This document shows positions 1-8,251 of a stretch of 64,000 bases of DNA, in pieces. The first letter of the stretch is position 1. Each line of letters begins with the position of its first letter. This stretch comes from Streptomyces sp. ITFR-21. Lineage in GTDB: Bacteria > Actinomycetota > Actinomycetes > Streptomycetales > Streptomycetaceae. The notes under the pieces were generated by a model, which saw nothing but the letters and a program-made list of their open reading frames with translations, was not told the DNA's origin and did no database searches. The stretch lies in NCBI RefSeq assembly GCF_031844685.1, contig NZ_CP134605.1:5740001-5804000 (forward strand), read 5' to 3'. A program made the position numbers and the translations under genes.

Positions 1-620
1 AGAAGCGGCATGCCTGCGTTCGTCTGGAAAAGGACGGCCGCACCCTCGTCATCGACCCGGGCGCCTTCAGCGAGGAGGACGCCGCGGCCGGCGCCGACGT
101 CATCCTCGTCACCCACGAGCACCTCGACCACTTCGACGAGGACCGGCTGCGTACCGCCCTGGAGGCCAACCCGGCGGCCGAACTGTGGACGCTCGCCAGC
201 GTCGCCGACCAGGTCTCGGCGGCGTTCCCCGGCCGGGTGCACACCGTCGGCCACGGCGACACCTTCACCATCGCCGGGTTCGACGTCCAGGTGCACGGCG
301 AACTGCACGCGGTGATCCACCCCGACATCCCGCGGATCACCAACGTCGGCTACCTGGTGGACGGCTCGGTCTTCCACCCCGGCGACGCGCTGACCGTGCC
401 GGGCCACCCCGTCGACACCCTGCTGCTGCCCGTGCACGCGCCCTGGAACAAGATCTCCGAGGTCATCGACTACGTGCGCGAGGTCAAGCCGCGGCGCGCC
501 GTCGACGTGCACGACGCCCTGCTCGCCGACCTGGCCCGGCCGGCCTACGACAGCCAGATCGGCGCCCTCGGCGGCGCCGAGCACCTGCGGCTCACCCCGG
601 GCGACACCGCGCGGGCCTGA
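1..620 (+). CDS. MBL-fold metallo-hydrolase, 5'-truncated by the window edge
   Basis: The frame is open from the left edge (first whole codon at position 3), so the start lies outside the window. About 205 residues are visible. The metal-binding signature THEHLDHF (HxHxDH) sits at visible residues 38-43, and later His/Asp positions (HAVIHPDI, FHPGDAL, LPVHAPW) fit the remaining ligands of the single-domain metallo-beta-lactamase fold (Lactamase_B_3-like, as in UlaG-type proteins). There is no signal peptide in the visible part, so it is probably a cytoplasmic hydrolase. The substrate cannot be told from sequence. It ends 50 nt before the exonuclease III gene, which has its own promoter. Confidence 0.85.
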   Translation, partial: KRHACVRLEKDGRTLVIDPGAFSEEDAAAGADVILVTHEHLDHFDEDRLRTALEANPAAELWTLASVADQVSAAFPGRVHTVGHGDTFTIAGFDVQVHGELHAVIHPDIPRITNVGYLVDGSVFHPGDALTVPGHPVDTLLLPVHAPWNKISEVIDYVREVKPRRAVDVHDALLADLARPAYDSQIGALGGAEHLRLTPGDTARA

Positions 621-657
621 CACCGGACCGCCACGGCCGGCTGTCGGACCCAGCCGC

Positions 658-663
658 TAGGTT
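658..663 (+). promoter_or_regulatory. leaderless -10 box TAGGTT for exonuclease III
   Basis: TAGGTT lies 7 nt before the ATG at 671. No Shine-Dalgarno sequence is present, so transcription probably starts at or next to the ATG. Confidence 0.5.
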
Positions 664-670
664 GGCAGGC

Positions 671-1450
671 ATGCGCATCGCGACCTGGAACGTCAACTCG
701 ATCACCGCCCGCCTGCCGCGGCTGCTGGCCTGGCTGGAGAGCAGCGGCACGGACGTGCTGTGCGTCCAGGAGACCAAGTGCACCGACGAGCAGTTCCCGT
801 ACGCCGCGCTGCGCGAGCTGGGCTACGAGGCCGCGGTGCAGGCCACCGGCCGGTGGAACGGCGTGGCGGTGATCTCCCGGGCCGGCCTGGCGGACGTCGT
901 GCGCGGCCTGCCCGGCGGCCCGCGGTACGAGGAGGTGGCCGAGCCCCGGGCGGTCGCCGCGACCTGCGGGCCGGTCCGGGTCTGGTCGGTCTACGTGCCC
1001 AACGGCCGCGAGGTGGACCACCCGCACTTCGCGTACAAGCTGGCCTGGCTGGAGGCGCTGCGAGCCGCCGTCGCCGGGGACGCGGCGGGGGAGCGGCCCT
1101 TCGCGGTCCTCGGCGACTACAACGTGGCACCCACCGACGACGACGTCTTCGACCCCGCGTTCTTCGAGGGCCTCACCCACGTCACCCCCGCCGAGCGGGC
1201 CGCGCTCGCGACACTGCGCGGCGCCGGCCTGACCGACGTGGTGCCGCGCCCGCTCAAGTACGACCACCCGTACACGTACTGGGACTACCGGCAGCTGGCC
1301 TTCCCCAAGAACCGGGGCATGCGCATCGACCTGGTCTACGGCAACGCGCCGTTCGCCACGGCCGCCACCGACGCGTACGTCGACCGCGAGGAGCGCAAGG
1401 GCAAGGGCTCCTCCGACCACGCGCCGGTGGTGGTCGACCTGGACCTCTGA
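671..1450 (+). CDS. xthA: exodeoxyribonuclease III (first of two)
   Basis: A 259-residue protein of the exonuclease-endonuclease-phosphatase fold. It starts MRIATWNVNSI, carries the metal-binding Glu in CVQETK, the DYN motif in LGDYNVAPTD, and ends with the catalytic SSDHAPVV (Asp-His) motif. This is the pattern of ExoIII-type AP endonucleases, which cut abasic sites and remove 3' blocks in base excision repair. ATG at 671 is chosen because the ExoIII homology begins exactly there and a leaderless -10 box precedes it. A second, diverged paralogue lies at 44736-45542. Confidence 0.93.
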   Translation: MRIATWNVNSITARLPRLLAWLESSGTDVLCVQETKCTDEQFPYAALRELGYEAAVQATGRWNGVAVISRAGLADVVRGLPGGPRYEEVAEPRAVAATCGPVRVWSVYVPNGREVDHPHFAYKLAWLEALRAAVAGDAAGERPFAVLGDYNVAPTDDDVFDPAFFEGLTHVTPAERAALATLRGAGLTDVVPRPLKYDHPYTYWDYRQLAFPKNRGMRIDLVYGNAPFATAATDAYVDREERKGKGSSDHAPVVVDLDL

Positions 1451-1548
1451 TCGCCGCCCCGCGCCGCAGGTCATATACCGGCCTCGGTCGGGCACACATC
1501 GGGTGCTTCCTGTGGTCGGCCGGGGCCGGGAGTGCCAGGCTGGAGCGC

Positions 1549-1923
1549 ATGGACATCTCCCCGGACGGCACCGGCATCGCCGAACTCCTCGCCGAATGCG
1601 AGCTGCTGCGAGCCCGCGCCGCCGACGACGGGGTCGAACTCGACAACTTGGAAGGCTCGCTGGCCGCCCTGGACCAGCTGGTGCCCAGCTGGCGCGACGA
1701 CCCCGAGGCGCTGGCCGAACTCGGCAACGACGCCGGCCTCTACCTCGGCACGGTCGTCGTGCACACCGTCCCCGGCGCCGCCTGGCAGATCTGGCCCGAC
1801 GGCCGCCCGACGGTCCGCCTCGCCTCCGGCCGCGAGATCGACACGGTGGAGATCGGCCACAGCTGGGCCGACAGCGGCAGCCCGGAACTCTCCCAGATCC
1901 TCGCCGAGGCCGCGGAGGACTAG
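1549..1923 (+). CDS. DUF6278-like small protein
   Basis: A 124-residue acidic protein without signal peptide or membrane segment. The segments LLAECELLRARA, SWRDDPEAL, GNDAGLYLGTV and VRLASGREID recall the actinobacterial DUF6278 family, which has no assigned function. The start at 1549 is followed directly by the conserved part, and CAGGCT 7 nt upstream could be a leaderless -10 box. The TAG stop (1921-1923) is part of the CTAG that begins repeat element copy 1, so the element abuts the gene with no spacer. Family assignment is from memory. Confidence 0.7.
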   Translation: MDISPDGTGIAELLAECELLRARAADDGVELDNLEGSLAALDQLVPSWRDDPEALAELGNDAGLYLGTVVVHTVPGAAWQIWPDGRPTVRLASGREIDTVEIGHSWADSGSPELSQILAEAAED

Positions 1924-2093
1924 GGTCCGTCGGGTGGATCTCCGCGGGTGGATCTCCGCGGGCCGGGGAGCGGGGTCCGGTGCGTGCGAGGCCGGGGAGG
2001 GGGCCTCGTTGGTGTGTCGTCGGCCGGCGGGAACGCGGCAGGTGCGCCTGCCGGGGCCCGCGACGCCGCGCGGATCCACACGACGGACTCCAG
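1920..2093 (+). repeat. CTAG-flanked inverted-end repeat, copy 1
   Basis: This is one of five dispersed copies (others at 21281, 45539, 50634, 59047). The left end CTAGGGTCCGTCGGGTGGAT and the decayed right end GATCCACACGACGGACTCCAG are inverted. The interior keeps blocks shared by the family, including GTGTGTCGTCGG, GGCGGGAACGCGGCAGG and GCGACGCCGCG. A short direct duplication (GGTGGATCTCCGCGG twice, 1933-1963) occurs near the left end. The first CTAG supplies the stop codon of the upstream gene. No coding capacity. It fills most of the 330 bp gap before the TfoX-like gene. Confidence 0.85.
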
Positions 2094-2253
2094 GGCCGGG
2101 CCCGCCCGCCGGAGGCGGGTCGGCATCCGCCGCGCCGCCGTCACCGCCGCGGGGGACCGACCCGGGCGTGTCAGCCGCCGATGCCGGGCCGCGTGCCGCC
2201 GCGCGTGCATGATGGCGCCGAACGCACCCACCAGCTTGTACCGGAGGCACCAC

Positions 2254-2505
2254 GTGGACTCCCTTCAGCAGCTGCCGAACATCGGGGCGGTACTCGCCGA
2301 CCGCCTGCGCCGGGCGGGCGTCGACGACGCCGGCGAACTGCGCCGGCTGGGCTCCGGCCGGGCCTACGAGAAGATCAGCCCCGACCTGCCCGAGGACGCC
2401 CGCACCCACACCCTGCTCGCCCTGGAGGGGGCGCTGCGCGGCATGCGGTGGACCGCCATCCCGCAGACCGAACGGGACACCCTGGTCCACCGCGTCCTGG
2501 GCTGA
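2254..2505 (+). CDS. TfoX C-terminal-domain protein
   Basis: An 83-residue protein made almost entirely of a helix-hairpin-helix-like TfoX C-terminal domain: LQQLPNIGAVLADRLRRAG, then a second helical half ending EGALRGMRWTAIP. In other bacteria this domain is found in the competence regulator TfoX and in stand-alone small proteins of unknown role. GTG at 2254 is chosen because GGAGG at 2243-2247 sits 6 nt upstream. A GC-rich palindrome followed by TTT (2521-2538) just downstream could act as a terminator. Confidence 0.8.
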   Translation: MDSLQQLPNIGAVLADRLRRAGVDDAGELRRLGSGRAYEKISPDLPEDARTHTLLALEGALRGMRWTAIPQTERDTLVHRVLG

Positions 2506-2617
2506 CCGGTCCGCAGGCCCGGCCGGGCCGGCCCGGCCTTTCCCCGGCCGACCGCGGCCCGCCCCGTTTGTCCCGCTCCCGCCCGGGCACCCGCAGCCTG
2601 AGGAAGGGAGCCCCTCC

Positions 2618-4000
2618 ATGTCCCGATCCCGTGTCGTCATCGTGGGCGCCGGCTTCGCCGGCTACCAGGCGGCCCGCACCCTCGTCCACCACCGCGGCCT
2701 GCGGGAAGAGGCCGAGATCGTCCTGATCAACCCGACCGACTACTTCCTCTATCTGCCGCTGCTGCCCCAGGTCGCCTCCGGGGTGCTGGAACCCCGCCGG
2801 GTCACCGTCTCGCTGCCCAGCAGCCTGCCCGGGGTCCGGCTGGTCCTCGGCGAGGTCGACGGCGTGGACCTGCAACGCCGGTCGGTGTCCTTCACCGGCC
2901 CCGAGGGCGATCCCGGGTCCATGACGTACGACCGGCTGCTGCTCACCGTCGGCAGCGTCAACAAGCTGCTGCCGATCCCCGGCGTCGCCGAGCACGCGCA
3001 CGGCTTCCGCGGCATCCCCGAGGCCCTCTACCTGCGCGACCACATCACCCGGCAGATAGAGCTGGCCGGCGGCACCGACGACCCCGCCGAGTGCGCCGCC
3101 CGCTGCACCTTCGTGGTGGTCGGCGCCGGCTACACCGGCACCGAGGTGGCCGCCCAGGGCAGGCTCTACACCGACGCCCTGGTCAAACGGCACCGCCTGC
3201 TCGGGCACCGCGACCCGCCGCGCTGGATGCTGCTGGACATCGCCGACCGGGTGCTGCCGGAACTGGACCCGCGGCTGTCCCGCACCGCGGACCGGACGCT
3301 GCGCCGGCGCGGCGTGGAGATCCGCACCGGTCAGTCGGTGAAGGAGGCCACCGCCGACGGAGTGCTCCTCGACACCGGGGAGCGGGTCGCCACCCACAGC
3401 CTGATCTGGTGCGTCGGCGTCCGCCCCGACCCGCTGGTCGACGCGGTCGGGCTGCCCGCGGAGAAGGGCCGCCTCGTCGTCGGCGCCGACCTGCGGGTCC
3501 CCGGGCACTCGGACGTGTACGCGGCCGGCGACGCCGCGGCCGTCCCCGACGCGACCCGGCCCGGCGCGTACACCCCGATGACCGCCCAGCACGCGGGCCG
3601 GCAGGGCCGGACCGCCGCGCGCAACATCGCCGCCTCCTACGGCTACGGCGACGTCCGCCGCTACAAGCACCACGACCTCGGCTTCACCGTCGACCTCGGC
3701 GGCGCCAAGGCCGCCGCCAACCCGCTCGGCGTGCCGCTGTCCGGGATCGTGGCCGGCGCGGTCACCCGCGGCTACCACCTGCTGGCGATGCCCGGCAACC
3801 GGATCCGGGTCGCCGCCGACTGGTTCTTCGACGCGGTGCTGCCCCGGCAGGCGGTCCAGCTCGGCCTGGTCCGCTCCGACGCGGTCCCGCTCGACACCGC
3901 TGCCCCCGAACTGCCCCGCCGCCTCGGCGACCGGCCCCGGGCCGGCTCCCCCCGCACGCCGTCCGACCCCCCGCCAGCGAACGGAGAAAGCCCCTCATGA
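2618..4000 (+). CDS. NAD(P)/FAD-dependent oxidoreductase, NDH-2-like
   Basis: A 460-residue two-dinucleotide-fold flavoprotein. The first FAD-binding Rossmann motif is VVIVGAGFAGYQAA at the N-terminus, the second (NAD) motif is VVVGAGYTGTEVAA near residue 170, and the C-terminal FAD motif is DVYAAGDAAAV near 305. This order and length match type II NADH dehydrogenases and related ferredoxin/quinone reductases. Such enzymes pass electrons from NAD(P)H to quinone at the inner face of the membrane, but the acceptor here is not certain. A strong ribosome site (AGGAAGGGAG) precedes the ATG. Its stop overlaps the transketolase start (ATGA at 3997), so the two are translationally coupled. Confidence 0.88.
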   Translation: MSRSRVVIVGAGFAGYQAARTLVHHRGLREEAEIVLINPTDYFLYLPLLPQVASGVLEPRRVTVSLPSSLPGVRLVLGEVDGVDLQRRSVSFTGPEGDPGSMTYDRLLLTVGSVNKLLPIPGVAEHAHGFRGIPEALYLRDHITRQIELAGGTDDPAECAARCTFVVVGAGYTGTEVAAQGRLYTDALVKRHRLLGHRDPPRWMLLDIADRVLPELDPRLSRTADRTLRRRGVEIRTGQSVKEATADGVLLDTGERVATHSLIWCVGVRPDPLVDAVGLPAEKGRLVVGADLRVPGHSDVYAAGDAAAVPDATRPGAYTPMTAQHAGRQGRTAARNIAASYGYGDVRRYKHHDLGFTVDLGGAKAAANPLGVPLSGIVAGAVTRGYHLLAMPGNRIRVAADWFFDAVLPRQAVQLGLVRSDAVPLDTAAPELPRRLGDRPRAGSPRTPSDPPPANGESPS

Positions 4001-5859
4001 ACACGGCCACCTCGGAAACGGTCCTCACCGACGGCGATGTCGCCGAACTCGGCCAGCAGCTGCGCGTGGACGCGGTACGCGCCGCGGCGGCGGCCGGCTC
4101 GGGACACCCGACCTCCTCGATGTCGGCGGCCGACCTCGTCGCGGTCCTGCTGGCCCGGCATCTGCGCTACGCCTTCGACCAGCCGGAACACCCCGGCAAC
4201 GACCATCTGATCTTCTCCAAGGGCCACGCCTCGCCGCTGCTCTACGCGGCCTACACCGCGGCCGGCGCCATCACCGAGGAGGAGCTGCTGACCACCTACC
4301 GCAAGCTCGGCAGCCGCCTGGAAGGACACCCGACGCCCAAGCTGCCCTGGGTGGACGTGGCCACCGGCTCGCTCGGCCAGGGACTGCCGATCGGCGTCGG
4401 CGTGGCGTTGGCGGGCAAGCGGCTGGACCACCTGCCCTACCGCACCTGGGTGCTGTGCGGGGACAGCGAACTGGCCGAGGGCTCGGTGTGGGAGGCGTTC
4501 GAGCAGGCCGGGACAGAGGGCCTCGACAACCTCACCGTGATCATCGACGTCAACCGGCTCGGCCAGCGCGGCCCCACCCGGCATGGCTGGGACCTGGACG
4601 CCTACGCCCGCCGGATCCGCGCCTTCGGCTGGCACACGGTGCCGATCGACGGCCACGACATCGACGCCGTGGACGAGGCGATGACCGCCGCCCGCACCAC
4701 CCGCGGCGCCCCGACCGCGATCATCGCCCGCACCCGCAAGGGCAAGGGCGTCGCCGCCGTGGAGGACCGCGAGGGCATGCACGGCAAGCCGGTGCCGGAC
4801 CCCGACGAGGCGGTCCGCGAGCTCGGTGGTGTCCGGCACATACGGATCGAGGTCGGCCGCCCGCCCGCCGCCGAGCGGTCCGCGCACGGCGGCGACCCGA
4901 CGGCCGCGCTGCCGGTGTACGACCTCGGCGACAAGGTGGCCACCAGGGCCGCCTTCGGCGAGGCGCTGACCGTCACCGGCACCCGCCGCGAGGACGTGGT
5001 GGTGCTGGACGGCGAGGTCGGCGACTCCACCAAGGCCGAGGTGTTCGCCAAGGAGCACCCCGAGCGGTACATCGAGTGCTACATCGCCGAGCAGCAGCTC
5101 ATCGGCACCGCGGTGGGCGTCGGGGTGTGCGGCTGGCAGCCCTACGCCGGCACCTTCGCCGCGTTCCTCACCCGTGCCCACGACTTCCTGCGGATGGCCG
5201 CGATCAGCCGGTCCGACCTCAACGTCTTCGGCTCGCACGCAGGCGTTTCCATCGGCGAGGACGGCCCCTCCCAGATGGCGCTGGAGGACATCGCCATGAT
5301 GCGGGCCCTGCACGGCAGCACCGTGCTCTACCCGTGCGACGCCAACCAGACCGCCAAGCTCGTCCCGGCCATGGCCGACCGGGCCGGCATCACCTACCTG
5401 CGGACCACCCGCGGCGACACCCCGGTGATCTACGGCCCCGACGAAAAGTTCCCGATCGGCGGCAGCAGGGTGCTGCGGTCAGGCCCCGACGACCAGGTGA
5501 CCCTGATCGGCGCGGGCGTCACCGTGCACCAGGCGCTCGCCGCCGCCGACCGGCTGGCCGAGGAGGGAATCAGGGCCCGGGTGATCGACCTGTACTCGGT
5601 CAAGCCGGTCGACGCGGCGACGCTGCGGCAGGCCGCCGAGGCCACCGGCCGCTTCGTCACCGTCGAGGACCACCACCCCGAGGGCGGCCTGGCCGACGCG
5701 GTGCTGGAGTCCTTCGGCAACGGCCACCCCATGCCGCTGCTGACCCGGCTCGCCGTGCACTCCGTGCCCGGCTCCGCCACCCCCGACGAGCAGCTGCACG
5801 CGGCGGGCATCGACGCCGCCGCCATCGCCGCCGCCGCGCGCGCCCTGGTCGGCCGGTGA
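3997..5859 (+). CDS. tkt: transketolase
   Basis: A 620-residue single-chain transketolase with all three regions: N-terminal thiamine diphosphate domain (GSGHPTSSMSAADL, FSKGHASPLLY, and GDSELAEGSVWEAF for metal/TPP binding), central pyrimidine domain (IAEQQLIGTAVGVG, SHAGVSIGEDGPS) and C-terminal domain (VEDHHPEGGLADAV). It transfers two-carbon units in the pentose phosphate pathway. At 620 residues it is shorter than the usual 650-700 residue TktA and resembles archaeal-type enzymes fused into one chain. It is coupled to the upstream flavoprotein by a 4 nt overlap, an odd partner that suggests a shared redox or carbon role. Confidence 0.93.
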   Translation: MNTATSETVLTDGDVAELGQQLRVDAVRAAAAAGSGHPTSSMSAADLVAVLLARHLRYAFDQPEHPGNDHLIFSKGHASPLLYAAYTAAGAITEEELLTTYRKLGSRLEGHPTPKLPWVDVATGSLGQGLPIGVGVALAGKRLDHLPYRTWVLCGDSELAEGSVWEAFEQAGTEGLDNLTVIIDVNRLGQRGPTRHGWDLDAYARRIRAFGWHTVPIDGHDIDAVDEAMTAARTTRGAPTAIIARTRKGKGVAAVEDREGMHGKPVPDPDEAVRELGGVRHIRIEVGRPPAAERSAHGGDPTAALPVYDLGDKVATRAAFGEALTVTGTRREDVVVLDGEVGDSTKAEVFAKEHPERYIECYIAEQQLIGTAVGVGVCGWQPYAGTFAAFLTRAHDFLRMAAISRSDLNVFGSHAGVSIGEDGPSQMALEDIAMMRALHGSTVLYPCDANQTAKLVPAMADRAGITYLRTTRGDTPVIYGPDEKFPIGGSRVLRSGPDDQVTLIGAGVTVHQALAAADRLAEEGIRARVIDLYSVKPVDAATLRQAAEATGRFVTVEDHHPEGGLADAVLESFGNGHPMPLLTRLAVHSVPGSATPDEQLHAAGIDAAAIAAAARALVGR

Positions 5860-6430
5860 AGCACGCTCACGGTCGACGCGGGGCGGCACGCCGTCACGGT
5901 GCCCCGGGCGGAGAAGGTGCTCTTCCCCGCCCGTGACGGCGCCCCCGAGATCACCAAGGCGGACCTGGCGGCGTACCACCGGGACATCGCCCGCTACGCG
6001 CTGCCGCACCTCAAGGACCGGCCGCTGATGCTGGAGATCCGCCCCGACGGCGTCGACGGGCAGCGCTTCATGCGGAAGAACGTGCCCGCCCACTACCCGG
6101 ACTGGATCAGACGGGTCGAGCTGCCCAAGGAGGGCGGCACCGTCACCCACGAACTGGCCGACAGCACGGACACGCTGGTCCACCTGGCCGCACAGGGCTG
6201 CGTCACGCCGCACCGCTGGCTGTCGAGGGCGGACCGGCCGCGCCGGCCGGACCTGATGGTCTTCGGCCTCGGCCCGTCCCCGGCGGCCGGCCGGCGACGG
6301 GCCGGCGACGGCTTCCCCTCCGTCCGCGTGGCGGCCCGGCGGCTCGGCGAGCTGCTGGACGAGCTGGAGCTGCCCTGGGCGCACCCCTGGGCCGGGCTGC
6401 TGCCGCCGCGCGGCCGGTCGCTGGGGCCGG
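5860..6430 (+). pseudogene. LigD-type NHEJ polymerase remnant
   Basis: Directly after the transketolase stop, and in the same frame, the sequence reads as the N-terminal half of a LigD polymerase (primase-polymerase) domain: TLTVDAG, EKVLFPA, ALPHLKDRPLML, DWIRRVELPK, ADSTDTLVHLA, CVTPHRWLSRAD. The metal-binding motif, normally FDLDP, is FGLGP here: both catalytic Asp codons are changed to Gly by GAC to GGC. Homology stops after about 175 residues, before the conserved SRGLH region. The natural start is missing, and a GTG at 5899 is the only candidate. Family proteins are about 290 residues. It is almost certainly non-functional. Confidence 0.8.
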
Positions 6431-6511
6431 CGGCGCGGCGGCCGCGGAAACCGGACTCAGAGCGCCATCGGACCGGCGGCATCGCACCGGCGCCATCGGA
6501 CAGCGGGATCG

Positions 6512-6583
6512 GGCAGCGGGAGGAGCGGGAGGTGGGCGGAACCCCGGCCGGGGTTCCGCCCACCTCCCGCTCCTCCCGCTGCC
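6512..6583. terminator. 72 bp perfect palindrome, bidirectional terminator
   Basis: Two 36 nt arms are exact reverse complements with no loop (centre at 6547/6548, GGAACCCCGG/CCGGGGTTCC). It lies between the LigD remnant on the plus strand and the convergent DUF6479 gene, whose stop is 14 nt away. It is best read as a very strong bidirectional terminator, although a perfect loopless palindrome of this size is unusual. Confidence 0.75.
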
Positions 6584-6596
6584 GGCCGCTGCCCGG

Positions 6597-6995
6597 TCAG
6601 TCGACGTTCGGGCCGCTGTGCCGCTTGGGGTGCACCCGTTCACGGCCGCCGCGGACCCCGGAACTGCGGACCTCGTACGGCATCCGGCGCCGCCCGTCGC
6701 GCGGCATCTCGTCGGGCACCGGCTGCCGCGACTCATGGGTCCTGGCAGTGGACTCCTGGTGGCCGGGACCGTGGTCGGCTGGCGCCCCGGTGTCGTGTTC
6801 CTGCCGCGTCTGCCAGGCACCGGACCGCGGCCGTTCGCCCCGTGGCACCCGGGGGCCGCGGCCGACCCTCCGCATACCGAGCCAGACGGCGAGGATCAGC
6901 ACGATCACCATGCAAATGCCGATGACCAGCGGACCGATGGCTACTTCGTAGTCATTGATCGCCAGCGGTACGGCGGGATGGTCGTAAGCGGACAT
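6597..6995 (-). CDS. DUF6479-like single-pass membrane protein
   Basis: A 132-residue protein with a single hydrophobic helix (about residues 18-40, IGPLVIGICMVIVLILAVWL) followed by a long hydrophilic, Arg/Pro-rich tail containing PDEMP and RRRMPYE. This plan resembles the streptomycete DUF6479 family of unknown function. ATG at 6995 is chosen because AAGGAGGT is placed 6 nt upstream; a longer frame upstream has no support. It faces away from the CDF transporter gene and shares the 160 bp divergent region with it. Confidence 0.72.
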   Translation of the reverse strand: MSAYDHPAVPLAINDYEVAIGPLVIGICMVIVLILAVWLGMRRVGRGPRVPRGERPRSGAWQTRQEHDTGAPADHGPGHQESTARTHESRQPVPDEMPRDGRRRMPYEVRSSGVRGGRERVHPKRHSGPNVD

Positions 6996-7154
6996 TCTCG
7001 GCACCTCCTTGGTGAGCGGATGCCCGAGATCCGGCAGGGCACACGGAAGACGACGGGGAAAGACCAGGGAGAGCGGCAGGACGGGTGATGCGGCCCGCCG
7101 CGGACGACTCACGCACGCGGCCGGCGGCGGGCGGTGCGCTTTTCAGGAGGACGG

Positions 7155-8096
7155 ATGGCAGACCAGGGCAACGACGCGGGAACGCGGAGCGCGGTACTGG
7201 TGGCACTCGGCGCGAATCTGCTGATCGCCGTCGCCAAGTCCGCCGCGGGCCTGTTCGCCGGCTCGCCGGCCCTGCTCTCCGAGGCCGCCCACTCCGTCGC
7301 CGACAGCCTCAACGAGGTCTTCCTGCTGCTGTCGCTGCGCCGCTCCCGCCGCGCCCCGGACAGCACGCACCCCTTCGGCTACGGCAAGGAGCGCTACTTC
7401 TGGTCGCTGCTCGCGGCGGTCGGGATCTTCGTCCTCGGCGGCGTCTTCTCCTTCTACCAGGGCGTACGCGCGCTGAGCAGCCACGGGCACGAGTCCCACG
7501 CTGGATACGTCGCCGGCCTGGCCGTGCTGTTCGTCTCACTGCTCGCCGAGGGCGGCTCGCTGCTGAAGGCGGTCGTCCAGTCCCGCCGCAGCGGCCAGGG
7601 CGCCACCGACCCGGCGCTGCGCACCGTGCTCGCCGAGGACGGCACGGCGGTGATCGGCGTCCTGCTCGCCGCCGCCGGCCTGACCGTCCACATGATCACC
7701 GGTAACGGCGCCGGCGAGGCCGCGGCGTCGATGGCCATCGGCGTGCTGCTGATGTTCGTCGCCTTCACCCTGGGCCGCGGCGCCCACGAGCAGTTGATCG
7801 GGGTCGCGGTCGACCCCGGGCTGCGCGACGAGATCGAGGAGCTGCTGGCCGGGCAGCCCGAGGTGGACACCGTGGAGGAGCTGCTGACCATGCAGCTCGG
7901 CATGGACTCGACCCTGGTGGCCGCCCGGATCGACCTGGTGCCCGGCATGGACAGCGAGCGGGTGGAGGAGGTCAGCCTGCGGATCCGCCAGTCCATCCAC
8001 GGGAAGTGGCCGAGCGCCGACCGGGTGTTCCTCGACATCACCGATGCCCGGGGCGAGCGCGAGGGGCGGGGGGCGTCGACACCGCCCTCCTCCTGA
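7155..8096 (+). CDS. cation diffusion facilitator (CDF) metal exporter
   Basis: A 313-residue membrane protein with about six transmembrane helices. Early motifs SAAGLFAGSPALLSEAAHSVADSLNE and HPFGYGKERYFWSL are CDF signatures: the His/Asp pair in HSVAD forms the transport site in helix II. A cytoplasmic C-terminal domain (GQPEVDTVEELLTMQLG, ARIDLVPG) follows. The family exports Zn, Fe, Mn or Co in exchange for protons. AGGAGG at 7145-7150 sets the start at 7155. A ZIP-family gene follows, so exporter and importer of divalent metal sit side by side. Confidence 0.9.
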   Translation: MADQGNDAGTRSAVLVALGANLLIAVAKSAAGLFAGSPALLSEAAHSVADSLNEVFLLLSLRRSRRAPDSTHPFGYGKERYFWSLLAAVGIFVLGGVFSFYQGVRALSSHGHESHAGYVAGLAVLFVSLLAEGGSLLKAVVQSRRSGQGATDPALRTVLAEDGTAVIGVLLAAAGLTVHMITGNGAGEAAASMAIGVLLMFVAFTLGRGAHEQLIGVAVDPGLRDEIEELLAGQPEVDTVEELLTMQLGMDSTLVAARIDLVPGMDSERVEEVSLRIRQSIHGKWPSADRVFLDITDARGEREGRGASTPPSS

Positions 8097-8251
8097 GGCG
8101 TCGACCCCGAGGCCCGGGGCCGGCCGCCTCCTGAGGATCGGCCGCCTCTTGCGGGCCGTCCACCTTTGCGGGCCGTCCGGCCTCCGGCCCGGCGGCGGCT
8201 ACGGAGTACCCCTGGGTCGCGGGCGTTCACGGCGTCGTGGATCATGACCCC

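Noticed and set aside
545..1495. Long open frames on the strand opposite real genes (for instance 545-1495, 7454-9091, 16131-18189, 36537-38795)
   Set aside because: They lie antisense to well-supported genes, have unusual composition (Val/Gly/Arg-rich) and no family motif. They result from high GC.
1948..2230. Short open frames with a shared VCRRPAGTRQ-like peptide in several places
   Set aside because: The peptide is conserved only because the underlying DNA is the repeat family. No start signals or constraints on codons.
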